Shown: one piece after another, positions 1 through 6,626 of the stretch
How the letters are laid out: each line of letters starts with the position of its first letter
Numbering within the stretch: the first letter of the stretch is position 1
Source: Acidimicrobiaceae bacterium
GTDB taxonomy: Bacteria > Actinomycetota > Acidimicrobiia > Acidimicrobiales > Bog-793
DNA: 10,679 nt
Reading direction: 5' to 3'
Assembly: GCA_027459565.1 (NCBI GenBank)
Contig: DAIDIA010000310.1
Span: 1-10,679 of the forward strand
Notes under the pieces: model-generated
The model's input: the letters and a program-made list of their open reading frames with translations, nothing else
Database searches by the model: none
What the model was told of the DNA's origin: nothing
Program-made: the position numbers and the translations under genes

Positions 1-230
1 CCGACCTCGGAGTTGCCCATGTCCGCATCTGAAGAGAGCCCGACGGCGGTGCCGTGCGCGCGCAGGGTTCGCGTGATGCCGACTCGGTGCAGTTCGTCGA
101 GTGCTGGCGTATCGGCCGAGGCGACAGCGTCGTAGCGATCGCCACGCCCGATCCCGATGCCGTCGAGGACGATGAAGACCAGGGGACCCTCGGGTTGATG
201 GTTCTCTGGTCCCGGATTGAGAGGCTTCAC
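1..230 (-). CDS. gpmI: 2,3-bisphosphoglycerate-independent phosphoglycerate mutase, N-terminal part (runs off left edge)
   Basis: Cytosolic glycolytic enzyme interconverting 3- and 2-phosphoglycerate using two metal ions and a phosphoserine intermediate. Only the first 76 codons are in the window. Reading the minus strand from a GTG at 230, the protein has VFIVLDGIGIGRGD at about residues 18-31, which carries the first metal-ligand Asp (D23), then DTPALDELH, and ends in MGNSEVG. The Ser of that GNSEVG motif (S74) is the family's nucleophile, and its spacing from D23 matches known enzymes. The GTG start is supported by an AAAGGA ribosome binding site a few bases upstream (235-240). About 16 residues precede the conserved core, a slightly long N-terminus. 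The usual GWG after the first Asp is GIG here. It is transcribed divergently from the MMPL gene. The family call is firm, but the rest of the gene is not visible. Confidence 0.9.
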   Translation of the reverse strand, partial: MKPLNPGPENHQPEGPLVFIVLDGIGIGRGDRYDAVASADTPALDELHRVGITRTLRAHGTAVGLSSDADMGNSEV

Positions 231-395
231 GGCGTCCTTTCGAGGTCGGTCTGCATCCAGCGTAGGCGAGGCGCCCGTCGCCACCCGTGTGGATCCATCG
301 GGGTCGCGCCATCACACCGCCTCCGCGTGCTTGGGTCGCATCACTTAGAGTGTCTCGTGGCTGCGCGAGGCGGCTGATCTTTCTTGGGAGCAATC
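231..395. promoter_or_regulatory. Divergent intergenic region between gpmI and the MMPL exporter
   Basis: This 165-nt gap must hold the promoters of both divergent genes. I could not pick a convincing -35/-10 pair on either strand; TTAGAG near 343-350 is the only -10-like run toward the MMPL gene and has no matching -35. A short dyad, GGCGA (265-269) against TCGCC (278-282), and a spaced GTGTG/CACAC pair around 287-317 are possible operator halves, but both are short enough to occur by chance in GC-rich DNA. Confidence 0.3.
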
Positions 396-2543
396 ATGCC
401 AACACCTCGAGCCGTGCCGGTTCCGAGCGAGAGTTCGTACCTCGGATCGCTTGCACGCATGGTGTTGCATCACCGGCGATTGGTGATGATCTTCTGGCTC
501 GTCATCTTCATCGCTGGAGCGGGAGCCGCGAGCCGGGTGTCGAGCAGGCTCACCTTCGATTTCTCCCTTCCGGGACAACCCGGGTACGAGACGGGTCTCC
601 AGGTGCTGCACCTCTATGGGAACGGCGGTGGGAGCATTCCGAGCATCCTCGTCGTCACGGCCCCGAGCGGCCAGAGCGTGATCGCACAGACCCCGAAACT
701 CGTCCGCGCATTCTCGTCGGTCGCGAAGTTCGCACCGGGCAACCGGCTCGTCGACTACCTGTCGACGGGAGATCGTCGGTTCATCACCGACGGGGGGCGG
801 AGCACGTTCGCGTTCGTCTACACGCCGCCGCTGAAGTCGCTTGCCCCGGACCGCCACGCGCTCGAGACCGTCGCGGCGCTGCAGAAAGCGCTTCCCGGAT
901 ACTCCGTCGGGGTCACCGGTCTTGAACAGCTCGCCTCGGGCGGTTCGTCAAGTGGTCCCGGTGTCCTGGTCGAGACGATGTTCGGTGGCCTGGGCGCGCT
1001 TGGCGTGCTCGCGTTCGTCTTCGCCTCCTTCCTTGCACTGGTACCGATTCTGGTTGCGGCGGTCTCGATCCTCGCCACCTTCCTCGTCCTTCTCGGACTG
1101 ACCTATGTCACCCCGGTCTCGTTCATCGTGCAGTTCCTCGTCGCCCTCGTCGGACTTGGTGTCGGGATCGACTATTCGCTCCTGCTCGTGACGCGTTGGC
1201 GTGAGGAACGGGCCAAGGGCGCGGACAACGAGACCGCCGTGCGCATCGCGGTCGAGAATGCCGGACACGCGGTGGTGCTTTCGGGGCTCACCGTGGCAAT
1301 CGGTCTGCTCGCACTGGTGATCATCCCGGTCCCGAGTCTGCGCAGCACCGGTTTCGGTGGAATGTTGATTCCGCTGATATCGATTCTCGTCGTCTTGACG
1401 TTGCTCCCTGCGGTGCTCGGAGGAGTCGGTCCGCGTGTGGACTGGCCCCGAATCCGTCACGAGCGCGACGCGAGTAGGGCGTGGAGCCGATGGGCCCGCG
1501 GGGTCACCAAGAACCGCTGGCTTGCAACCGGAGTGGCGGTGGTGATCCTTGTTCTTTGCATCGGCCCGGTCTTCAATCTGAAGGTCGGTCAGACGAGCGC
1601 CGCGGCATTTTCCAAGGTTGGAAGCGCGCACGCGCAGTACGAGCAGCTGGTCTCGCATGGAGTGCCAAGCGGGATCCTCACTCCGATCGAGGTCCTTGCA
1701 AAGGCATCTGCTGCGCCGGGTCTTGTCAGGGAGCTCGGGCACGTTCGGGGCATCGCATTCGCAACCTACGCGAAGGATCCGAACTCGGTGCGCAGAGGCT
1801 ACGTCGACATCCTCGCGGTTCCCAAGGTCGAGACCGTCAACAATGTGACACTCGCGCCTGTCAAGGCGGTTCAGCGGGTCGTCGCGCACCAGCAGGGCGT
1901 CGTCGGAGTCACGGGTCTCGGCGCGATCGAGCAGGATTACAGCCACGCGGTCTTTGGCAACTTCCCGTTCATGTTCGCGTTGATCGCCTGCCTCACGTTC
2001 CTCTTGTTGTCGCGCGCATTCCGGTCGATCGTGCTCGCCGCGAAAGCGGTCGTGCTGAATCTGATCTCGCTCGCTGCGACATTCGGCCTGCTCACCTGGT
2101 TCTGGCAGGAGGGACACGGCTCGTCGGTGGTCTTCAACATCGCCGCGACCGGAGCGATCACCTTCTGGATGCCGGTCATGATCTTCGCGTTCCTGTTCGG
2201 ACTCTCGATGGACTACGAGGTGTTCATCCTGAGCCGGATCCGCGAGGAGTTCGATCGGACAAAGGACACGACCTCGGCGGTCGTGGAGGGTCTTGGACGT
2301 ACCGGTCGGCTCGTGACAAGCGCGGCCCTGATCCTGTTTCTTGCCTTCGCCTCGCTCGCCTCTGCCCCCGACACCGACATCAAGGTGCTCGCCACCGGCC
2401 TCGGTGCGGGAATCCTGCTCGACGCGACGGTGGTCCGCGCGCTCTTGGTTCCCGCGCTGGTCGCGTTGTTCGGAAGGTGGAACTGGTGGTATCCACGTTG
2501 GTTCGCCAGATTGACGCTCTCGAAGGCGCGCGACTTCAACTGA
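396..2543 (+). CDS. MMPL/RND-family transporter
   Basis: Integral membrane exporter of the MMPL branch of the RND superfamily. Members use the proton gradient to move lipids, lipid conjugates or drugs across the inner membrane; the substrate here is unknown. The 715-residue protein has the duplicated RND layout: TM1 (about 29-46), an outer domain (about 47-186), a TM2-6 block (about 187-345), TM7 (about 374-394), a second outer domain, and a final TM block (about 522-692). Both halves carry the Asp-Tyr pair of the proton relay: D259-Y260 in GVGIDYSLLL and D606-Y607 in GLSMDYEVFI, equivalent to D256-Y257 and D645-Y646 of mycobacterial MmpL3. I chose ATG 396 because GGGAG (386-390) sits 5 nt ahead of it; a TTG at 384 in the same frame would overlap that site. 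No adjacent regulator or lipid-synthesis gene hints at the cargo. The next genes have their own riboswitch leader. Confidence 0.93.
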   Translation: MPTPRAVPVPSESSYLGSLARMVLHHRRLVMIFWLVIFIAGAGAASRVSSRLTFDFSLPGQPGYETGLQVLHLYGNGGGSIPSILVVTAPSGQSVIAQTPKLVRAFSSVAKFAPGNRLVDYLSTGDRRFITDGGRSTFAFVYTPPLKSLAPDRHALETVAALQKALPGYSVGVTGLEQLASGGSSSGPGVLVETMFGGLGALGVLAFVFASFLALVPILVAAVSILATFLVLLGLTYVTPVSFIVQFLVALVGLGVGIDYSLLLVTRWREERAKGADNETAVRIAVENAGHAVVLSGLTVAIGLLALVIIPVPSLRSTGFGGMLIPLISILVVLTLLPAVLGGVGPRVDWPRIRHERDASRAWSRWARGVTKNRWLATGVAVVILVLCIGPVFNLKVGQTSAAAFSKVGSAHAQYEQLVSHGVPSGILTPIEVLAKASAAPGLVRELGHVRGIAFATYAKDPNSVRRGYVDILAVPKVETVNNVTLAPVKAVQRVVAHQQGVVGVTGLGAIEQDYSHAVFGNFPFMFALIACLTFLLLSRAFRSIVLAAKAVVLNLISLAATFGLLTWFWQEGHGSSVVFNIAATGAITFWMPVMIFAFLFGLSMDYEVFILSRIREEFDRTKDTTSAVVEGLGRTGRLVTSAALILFLAFASLASAPDTDIKVLATGLGAGILLDATVVRALLVPALVALFGRWNWWYPRWFARLTLSKARDFN

Positions 2544-2581
2544 TATTTGCAACCTTGTCTCCGGTCGACAAAGATGCCTAA

Positions 2582-2610
2582 CGCGGGCCGGTCGAAATGA
2601 CGGGCCCGTG
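2582..2610 (+). terminator. GC-rich hairpin after the MMPL gene, possible terminator
   Basis: An 8-bp stem (CGCGGGCC at 2582-2589 with GGCCCGTG at 2603-2610, one G-U pair) continues after one mismatch into a 3-bp stem (2591-2593 with 2599-2601) with a GAAAT loop. It lies 39 nt after the MMPL stop and 25 nt before the riboswitch, where a terminator would be expected. The following bases (CACGGCAGTTTG) contain only a three-T run, so it is not a classical U-tailed terminator. Confidence 0.45.
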
Positions 2611-2635
2611 CACGGCAGTTTGACAACTAAAGATC

Positions 2636-2810
2636 CCGTGAGGTGATTCCGGCGGCTCAACCGTCGGAATTGAAAAGGGAAGCCGGTGTAATTCCGGTGC
2701 GGTCGCGCCACTGTGACTGGGAAGCAAATCCGCTTGAGACCACTGAGATGAACATCTTGGGAAGGTGCGGAGGAGCGTGGATCCAGAAGCCAGGAGACCT
2801 GCCTTCACGG
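2636..2810 (+). promoter_or_regulatory. Cobalamin (B12) riboswitch aptamer
   Basis: RNA element that binds cobalamins and lowers expression of the downstream uptake operon. Conserved blocks appear in order: a P2-type hairpin (ATTCCGGCGG at 2646-2655 with CCGTCGGAAT at 2661-2670), GAAAAGGGAA (2672-2681), GGTGTAATTCCGGTGC (2685-2700), GCCACTGTGACTGGGAAG (2707-2724), CCACTG (2740-2745), TTGGGAAGGTGCGGAGGA (2757-2774) and the B12-box AAGCCAGGAGACCTGCC (2787-2803). A closing P1 helix can be drawn between CCGTGAGG (2636-2643) and CCTTCACGG (2802-2810), which sets the boundaries. The leader belongs to the btuFCD-like operon starting 128 nt downstream, which fixes the likely ligand and the identity of the transporter. 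The aptamer boundaries are good to a few bases. Confidence 0.95.
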
Positions 2811-2938
2811 TTTGACGTCGTCACGCGCGTAAGGTGGCTGACCTCTCCCGATGCAGATCTTGCCATTGTGGTGGTGTTGGCTCCGAATGCGTGTCGCGAC
2901 CTTACCGGTCACGCGTTTGACCAAAGGAGCTCCATCAC
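2811..2938 (+). promoter_or_regulatory. Candidate riboswitch expression platform and btuF ribosome binding site
   Basis: The stretch between the aptamer and ATG 2939 has no U-tailed terminator, so control is probably at translation initiation. Visible pairings are a 7-bp long-range helix GTAAGGT (2829-2835) with ACCTTAC (2899-2905), a 5-bp hairpin GGTCA (2907-2911) with TGACC (2918-2922) abutting the Shine-Dalgarno AAAGGAG (2923-2929), and GGCTCC (2879-2884), which can pair with GGAGCT (2926-2931) and so hide the Shine-Dalgarno. The hairpin just ahead of the Shine-Dalgarno is the best candidate for the P13 element that would kiss loop L5, but its complementarity to the likely L5 loop (AAATCC, 2726-2731) is weak. 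The pairings are seen in sequence; the switching model is inference. Confidence 0.55.
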
Positions 2939-3898
2939 ATGTCCACGTACCTTCAATCGTTCCTCCGCCGTATCTTGCGTCGTCGCCTGATGTTCGCGGC
3001 GATTGTCGCGGCCATCGTCGCGGTCCCGATCTCGCCGATGATCGCCGGCGCCTCGTCGGCCTCGTCCGGCAACTTTCCGGTTGTGCTGAAATACCCCGGC
3101 GGAGCGGTCACGATCTCGCATCGACCGACGCGGATCATCTCGCTCTCTCCGACTGCGACGGAGGATCTCTTCGCGATCGGGGCAGGACACCAGGTTGTCG
3201 CGGTTGACAGCGATTCGAACTATCCCAAGTCCGCTCCACACTCCTCGCTGAGCGCGTATCAGCCCAATGTCGAGGCCGTGGCGCGCTATCGCCCCGATCT
3301 CGTTGTCGTCGTCGGTGACGAGGGCGGACTCATCGCCGCGCTTTCGAAGATCCACATTCCGGTCCTCGTCGAGCCGGCGGCAAACACGATCGCGAATGCC
3401 TATCAGGAGATCGTCTCCCTCGGCAGGGCGACGGGAAACCGGGCACGGGCCCAGAGCGTGATCGCCTCGATGCGAACCCGGCTCGCGTCAATAGTCGCAA
3501 GCGCTCCGCCTGCGGCTCGACACCGGACTTACTACGTCGAACTCGATCAGACGTACTACTCGGCCACCTCGTCCACATTCCTCGGCGGTGTCTTTTCGCT
3601 CTTTGGTCTGAAAGACATTGCCGACAGGGCCGCAGGCGCGGCGAGTGGGTATCCCCAGCTCTCCTCGGAGTACATCGTCGCGACCAATCCCAACCTGATC
3701 TTTCTCGCGGACACGATCTGCTGTGGTCAGTCGCCACAGACCGTGAGAGCACGCGCCGGATGGTCATCGATGACGGCGGTGAGAAAGGGTGACATCGTCG
3801 CGCTCAATGACGACATCGCCTCTCGCTGGGGTCCTCGCGTCGTTGTGCTTGCCGAGGACATCCGCAACGCGTTGGTGCGCATCTACGGGAAGTCCTGA
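2939..3898 (+). CDS. btuF: Cobalamin-type ABC transporter substrate-binding protein
   Basis: Extracytoplasmic binding protein (class III, Peripla_BP_2 / BtuF-FepB type) that captures the corrinoid and delivers it to the permease encoded next. The 319-residue protein starts with an arginine-rich N-terminus (RRILRRR) and a hydrophobic stretch (about 18-37) ending in small residues (AGASSASSG), a plausible secretion signal. The mature part follows the family pattern: RPTRIISLSPTATEDLFAIGAG (62-83) begins lobe 1, NVEAVARYRPDLVVVVGD (110-127) is the typical segment of this fold, a long connecting helix spans about 150-186, and lobe 2 has the NPNLIFLAD segment (250-258) followed by a CCGQ pair of cysteines (261-262). 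There is no lipobox cysteine, unusual for a Gram-positive-type binding protein. AAAGGAG 9 nt upstream supports the ATG. It is first in a riboswitch-led operon, with 2 nt to btuC. B12 as ligand is inferred from the riboswitch; by protein family alone, heme or siderophore would also fit. Confidence 0.9.
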   Translation: MSTYLQSFLRRILRRRLMFAAIVAAIVAVPISPMIAGASSASSGNFPVVLKYPGGAVTISHRPTRIISLSPTATEDLFAIGAGHQVVAVDSDSNYPKSAPHSSLSAYQPNVEAVARYRPDLVVVVGDEGGLIAALSKIHIPVLVEPAANTIANAYQEIVSLGRATGNRARAQSVIASMRTRLASIVASAPPAARHRTYYVELDQTYYSATSSTFLGGVFSLFGLKDIADRAAGAASGYPQLSSEYIVATNPNLIFLADTICCGQSPQTVRARAGWSSMTAVRKGDIVALNDDIASRWGPRVVVLAEDIRNALVRIYGKS

Positions 3899-3900
3899 TC

Positions 3901-4965
3901 ATGCTCTTGGTCCGGCAGACCCGCGGGGATCTGGCGAGCACGCGCTGTCGAGCGTGGCAGCTCCTGCTCGCACTGATCGTCGTAGCCTTAGCGGTCTGCA
4001 CCGCGGCGTTTGTCGGACCAGCTGATCTCCCATTCCGCGGGGTACTCACCACCTTGCTGAGCAAGGTCCCCCTCCTCGGGGTGCACTCGACCCTCCCCTC
4101 GAACGATGCCTCCATCGTCTGGCAGATCCGCATGCCAAGAATCGTGCTCGGTGGCCTCGTCGGGGCGATGCTCGCGGTCGCGGGCGCGACCTACCAGGGA
4201 GTCTTCCAGAACCCGTTGGCCGACCCCTACCTGCTCGGCGTCGCGGCCGGCGCGGGTCTGGGCGCGACGCTCGCGGTCGAACTCGTCAAGAGTTTCGCGA
4301 ACTGGCCGGTGAGTCCGGTGCCGCTCGCAGCCTTCTGCGGTGGAGTGCTCGCAGCCGGCTTCACCTTCGTCCTCGGAAGGTCGGGTGGGCGCTACCGCGC
4401 CGGTGCAACGCTGGTACTCGCCGGCGTCGCGGTCGCGGCGTTCTTCACCGCGATCCAGACCTATGCCCAGCAGCGCCAGACCCAGACACTTCAACAGACC
4501 TACGCCTGGATACTCGGCGGACTCTCGACTGCGAGCTGGCAGCAGGTCCAGATCGTGGTTCCCTACATCGCGCTGAGCTGCATCGTGCTCGTGATGTATC
4601 GACGCATCCTCGACGTCATGAGTGTCGGAGACGAGGAGGCGGACAGCCTCGGCATCCGTGCGCACCGGGTGCGCGCGGTCACCGTGCTCTTTGCGACACT
4701 CGGAACTGCGGCCGCGGTCTCGATGAGTGGACTCATCGGATTCGTCGGGATCATCGTTCCGCACACGCTGAGGCTCATCGCTGGCTCGAGCTACCGCAGG
4801 ATCTTGCCACTCTCTCTCCTCTACGGGGCGGCGTTCCTCGTCCACGCGGATCTCCTCGCCCGCACGATCGCCTCTCCGGCGGAGATTCCGCTCGGTGTCA
4901 TCACGGCATTCTTTGGCGCCCCGTTCTTCCTCATCGTCCTGCGACAGTCCCAGCGATCCCCATGA
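3901..4965 (+). CDS. btuC: Cobalamin-type ABC transporter permease, FecCD family
   Basis: Membrane-spanning subunit of the importer, expected to work as a dimer forming the corrinoid channel. At 354 residues it is of normal length and is hydrophobic throughout, consistent with the about ten transmembrane helices of BtuC. Diagnostic segments are RMPRIVLGGLVGAMLAVAG (77-95), followed by YQGVFQNPLADPYLLGVAAGAGLG. Near the C-terminus is SGLIGFVGIIVPHTLRLIAG (276-295), which includes the cytoplasmic coupling region that docks on the ATPase, and then AEIPLGVITAFFGAPFFLIVL at the end. It starts 2 nt after the btuF stop and overlaps btuD by 4 nt (ATGA), so the three genes are almost certainly translationally coupled under the B12 riboswitch. 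The family is certain; the corrinoid substrate rests on the riboswitch. Confidence 0.92.
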   Translation: MLLVRQTRGDLASTRCRAWQLLLALIVVALAVCTAAFVGPADLPFRGVLTTLLSKVPLLGVHSTLPSNDASIVWQIRMPRIVLGGLVGAMLAVAGATYQGVFQNPLADPYLLGVAAGAGLGATLAVELVKSFANWPVSPVPLAAFCGGVLAAGFTFVLGRSGGRYRAGATLVLAGVAVAAFFTAIQTYAQQRQTQTLQQTYAWILGGLSTASWQQVQIVVPYIALSCIVLVMYRRILDVMSVGDEEADSLGIRAHRVRAVTVLFATLGTAAAVSMSGLIGFVGIIVPHTLRLIAGSSYRRILPLSLLYGAAFLVHADLLARTIASPAEIPLGVITAFFGAPFFLIVLRQSQRSP

Positions 4966-5738
4966 GCGTCGTGATCCGCGGTCTGAGCGTCACGCTCGGC
5001 GACGCAGAGGTCGTCTCTGGCCTCGACACCGATATCGGCGGTGGCGGTTGGCTCGGTCTGATCGGTCCCAATGGCGCGGGTAAATCGACGGTGCTCCGAG
5101 CGATTGTCGGCATCGTCGACTATCTCGGCACGATCGAGATCGCCGGGCGGGCGTCCGGTCCCATCGATCGCAAGGAGAGAGCGCGAATGGTCGCCTACGT
5201 TCCCCAGCGACCCCAACTCCCGCTGCTGATGAATGTGCGGGACTACGTCATGCTCGGCAGGACGCCGCACCTCTCGTTGTTCGCGAGCGAGACCCGACAC
5301 GACCTCAAGATCGTCGACGAGGTGCTGGAACGTCTCGAGCTCTCGCGTCTTGCCAGGCGCGAACTCGGCGAGATCTCCGGCGGGGAGGCGCAGCGGGCGG
5401 TGCTCGGGCGCGCGCTCGTGCAGCAGGCGCCGATCCTGATCATGGATGAGCCGACTACCGGTCTCGATCTCGGGCATCAAGAACAGGTGCTCGAGCTGAC
5501 CGATGAGCTCCGCCATGAGCGCAACCTCACAGTGGTCTGCGCGATGCACGATCTCACCGTCGCCGCCCAGTTCTGCGACAAGCTCACGCTGATCGATCAT
5601 GGACGCGTCGTCACAAGCGGCCCGGCACGCGAGGTGCTCTCGCTTGAGCGAATCGCGAAGCACTTCGGAGCCTCCGTGACGATCATCGACAACCCCGATG
5701 TCGGATTCATCGTCGCACCCCAGCGACGCGGGCGCTGA
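4962..5738 (+). CDS. btuD: Cobalamin-type ABC transporter ATP-binding protein
   Basis: Cytoplasmic ATPase that drives import through the BtuC-like permease. The 258-residue protein has every expected motif: Walker A GPNGAGKST (35-43), Q-loop glutamine in YVPQRP (Q82), signature ISGGE (138-142, Ile in place of the usual Leu), Walker B ILIMDEP (158-164), D-loop GLD (167-169) and the switch histidine in AMHDL (H196). The order and the TSGPAREVL segment (218-226) match the FecE/BtuD/HmuV iron-chelate and B12 subfamily. Its ATG overlaps the btuC stop (ATGA), indicating coupled translation and a 1:1 expressed complex. It is the last gene of the plus-strand operon, facing the SDR gene across 63 nt. 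In that short gap GGCCC and GGGCC runs around 5757-5772 could form a small hairpin, but no U-tract follows, so I do not call a terminator. Confidence 0.93.
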   Translation: MSVVIRGLSVTLGDAEVVSGLDTDIGGGGWLGLIGPNGAGKSTVLRAIVGIVDYLGTIEIAGRASGPIDRKERARMVAYVPQRPQLPLLMNVRDYVMLGRTPHLSLFASETRHDLKIVDEVLERLELSRLARRELGEISGGEAQRAVLGRALVQQAPILIMDEPTTGLDLGHQEQVLELTDELRHERNLTVVCAMHDLTVAAQFCDKLTLIDHGRVVTSGPAREVLSLERIAKHFGASVTIIDNPDVGFIVAPQRRGR

Positions 5739-5801
5739 ACACCCGGGCTTGCTCGGGGCCCATGGGGGCCGCGTGGACCTGGGCCTCGACAGCTCTTTCG
5801 G

Positions 5802-6593
5802 TCAGTGCATCACCGAACCACCGTCGACGACGATGGTCTGTCCGGTGATGAAATCGCTGTCACTCGAGGCGAGGAAGACCGCCGCACCGACGATGTCCTC
5901 TGGAGACTCGAGCCGACGAAGCGCGCGACTCGGGATCGCGCCGGACCGCATCGTCACCGTCTTGTCATCGGGGTCCTCCTCCGAGAGGGTGTTCCCCGGA
6001 GCGATGGCGTTCACATTGATGCCGTCGCCTCCAAGTTCGCGAGCGAGGGTCTTGGTGAAGCCGAGGACGGCCGCCTTCGACGTCACGTAGTGGATCTGGG
6101 TATTTGTGCCCTTGAACGCCGTGCCCGACGAGATGTTTATGATCTTTCCACTCTGGTTCTTCCGCATCACGGGCGCCACCGCCCGCGCCATCAGCCAGGG
6201 CCCCTTGACGTTGGTCGACATCATCGCGTCCCACTCCTCGATGCTCAATGCATCAAAGCCAACGCGTGACATCGGGACGACGGAGAACATCGCCGCGTTG
6301 TTGAGGAGGATGTCGATGGTTCCGAATGCGTCGACGATTCTCTCGACGGCATCGGCGATCATCTTGGTATCGGTCACATCGACGGCGACCGCGATGGCCT
6401 CGCCGTTCTGTGCCGAGATCTCCTTCGCGACGATCTCCGCTCCTGGCAGGTCAAGATCTGCGATGGCGACCCTCGCTCCCTCTTGTGCGAAGCGGAGCGC
6501 GTAGGCGCGTCCAATTCCATGCGCGCCGCCGGTGATGAGAGCAACCCTGCCCTTGAGGCGCTGTCCCTCTTCTGGTCGGAGAGTGATTCCCAT
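5802..6593 (-). CDS. Short-chain dehydrogenase/reductase (SDR)
   Basis: Classical SDR oxidoreductase, 263 residues, using NAD(P)(H) to oxidise an alcohol or reduce a ketone on an unknown small substrate. The Rossmann motif is TGGAHGIG (21-28), and the acidic residue after strand 2 (AIADLD, D46) points to NAD rather than NADP. NNAA lies at 98-101. The catalytic set is N128 (STNVKG), S156 (NISSG), Y169 and K173 (HYVTSKAA), with the usual 13-residue Ser-Tyr spacing. The C-terminal end ITGQTIVVDGGSVMH is typical of FabG-like members. The ATG at 6593 has a clear AAGGAG 5 nt upstream. It lies 33 nt downstream of the amidohydrolase gene on the same strand, so the two are probably one transcript. Substrate cannot be assigned. 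Confidence 0.92.
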   Translation of the reverse strand: MGITLRPEEGQRLKGRVALITGGAHGIGRAYALRFAQEGARVAIADLDLPGAEIVAKEISAQNGEAIAVAVDVTDTKMIADAVERIVDAFGTIDILLNNAAMFSVVPMSRVGFDALSIEEWDAMMSTNVKGPWLMARAVAPVMRKNQSGKIINISSGTAFKGTNTQIHYVTSKAAVLGFTKTLARELGGDGINVNAIAPGNTLSEEDPDDKTVTMRSGAIPSRALRRLESPEDIVGAAVFLASSDSDFITGQTIVVDGGSVMH

Positions 6594-6626
6594 GTGAACT
6601 CCTTCGGTCGATGTGGTGGAGTGGGC

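Noticed and set aside
1481..2581. Alternative 366-codon plus-strand frame inside the MMPL gene.
   Set aside because: An Arg/Gly-rich shifted frame of the MMPL coding sequence with no family signature.
2620..2625. Perfect TTGACA hexamer as the -35 box of the btu operon.
   Set aside because: With normal spacing the transcript would start near 2655, cutting off the P1 helix and half of the P2 hairpin of the riboswitch, and no good -10 sits 16-18 nt away. The real promoter is probably further upstream or atypical.
948..2711. Long 587-codon open frame on the minus strand opposite the MMPL gene.
   Set aside because: Its translation is rich in charged residues (Arg, Asp, Glu, His, Gln) with no recognisable domain, typical of an antisense frame in GC-rich DNA, and the plus strand is a clear MMPL gene.
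5797..5817. Inverted repeat TTCGGT/ACCGAA across the SDR stop codon as a shared terminator of the convergent genes.
   Set aside because: Only a 6-bp stem with a 9-nt loop, overlapping coding sequence, and no U-run after it on either strand.
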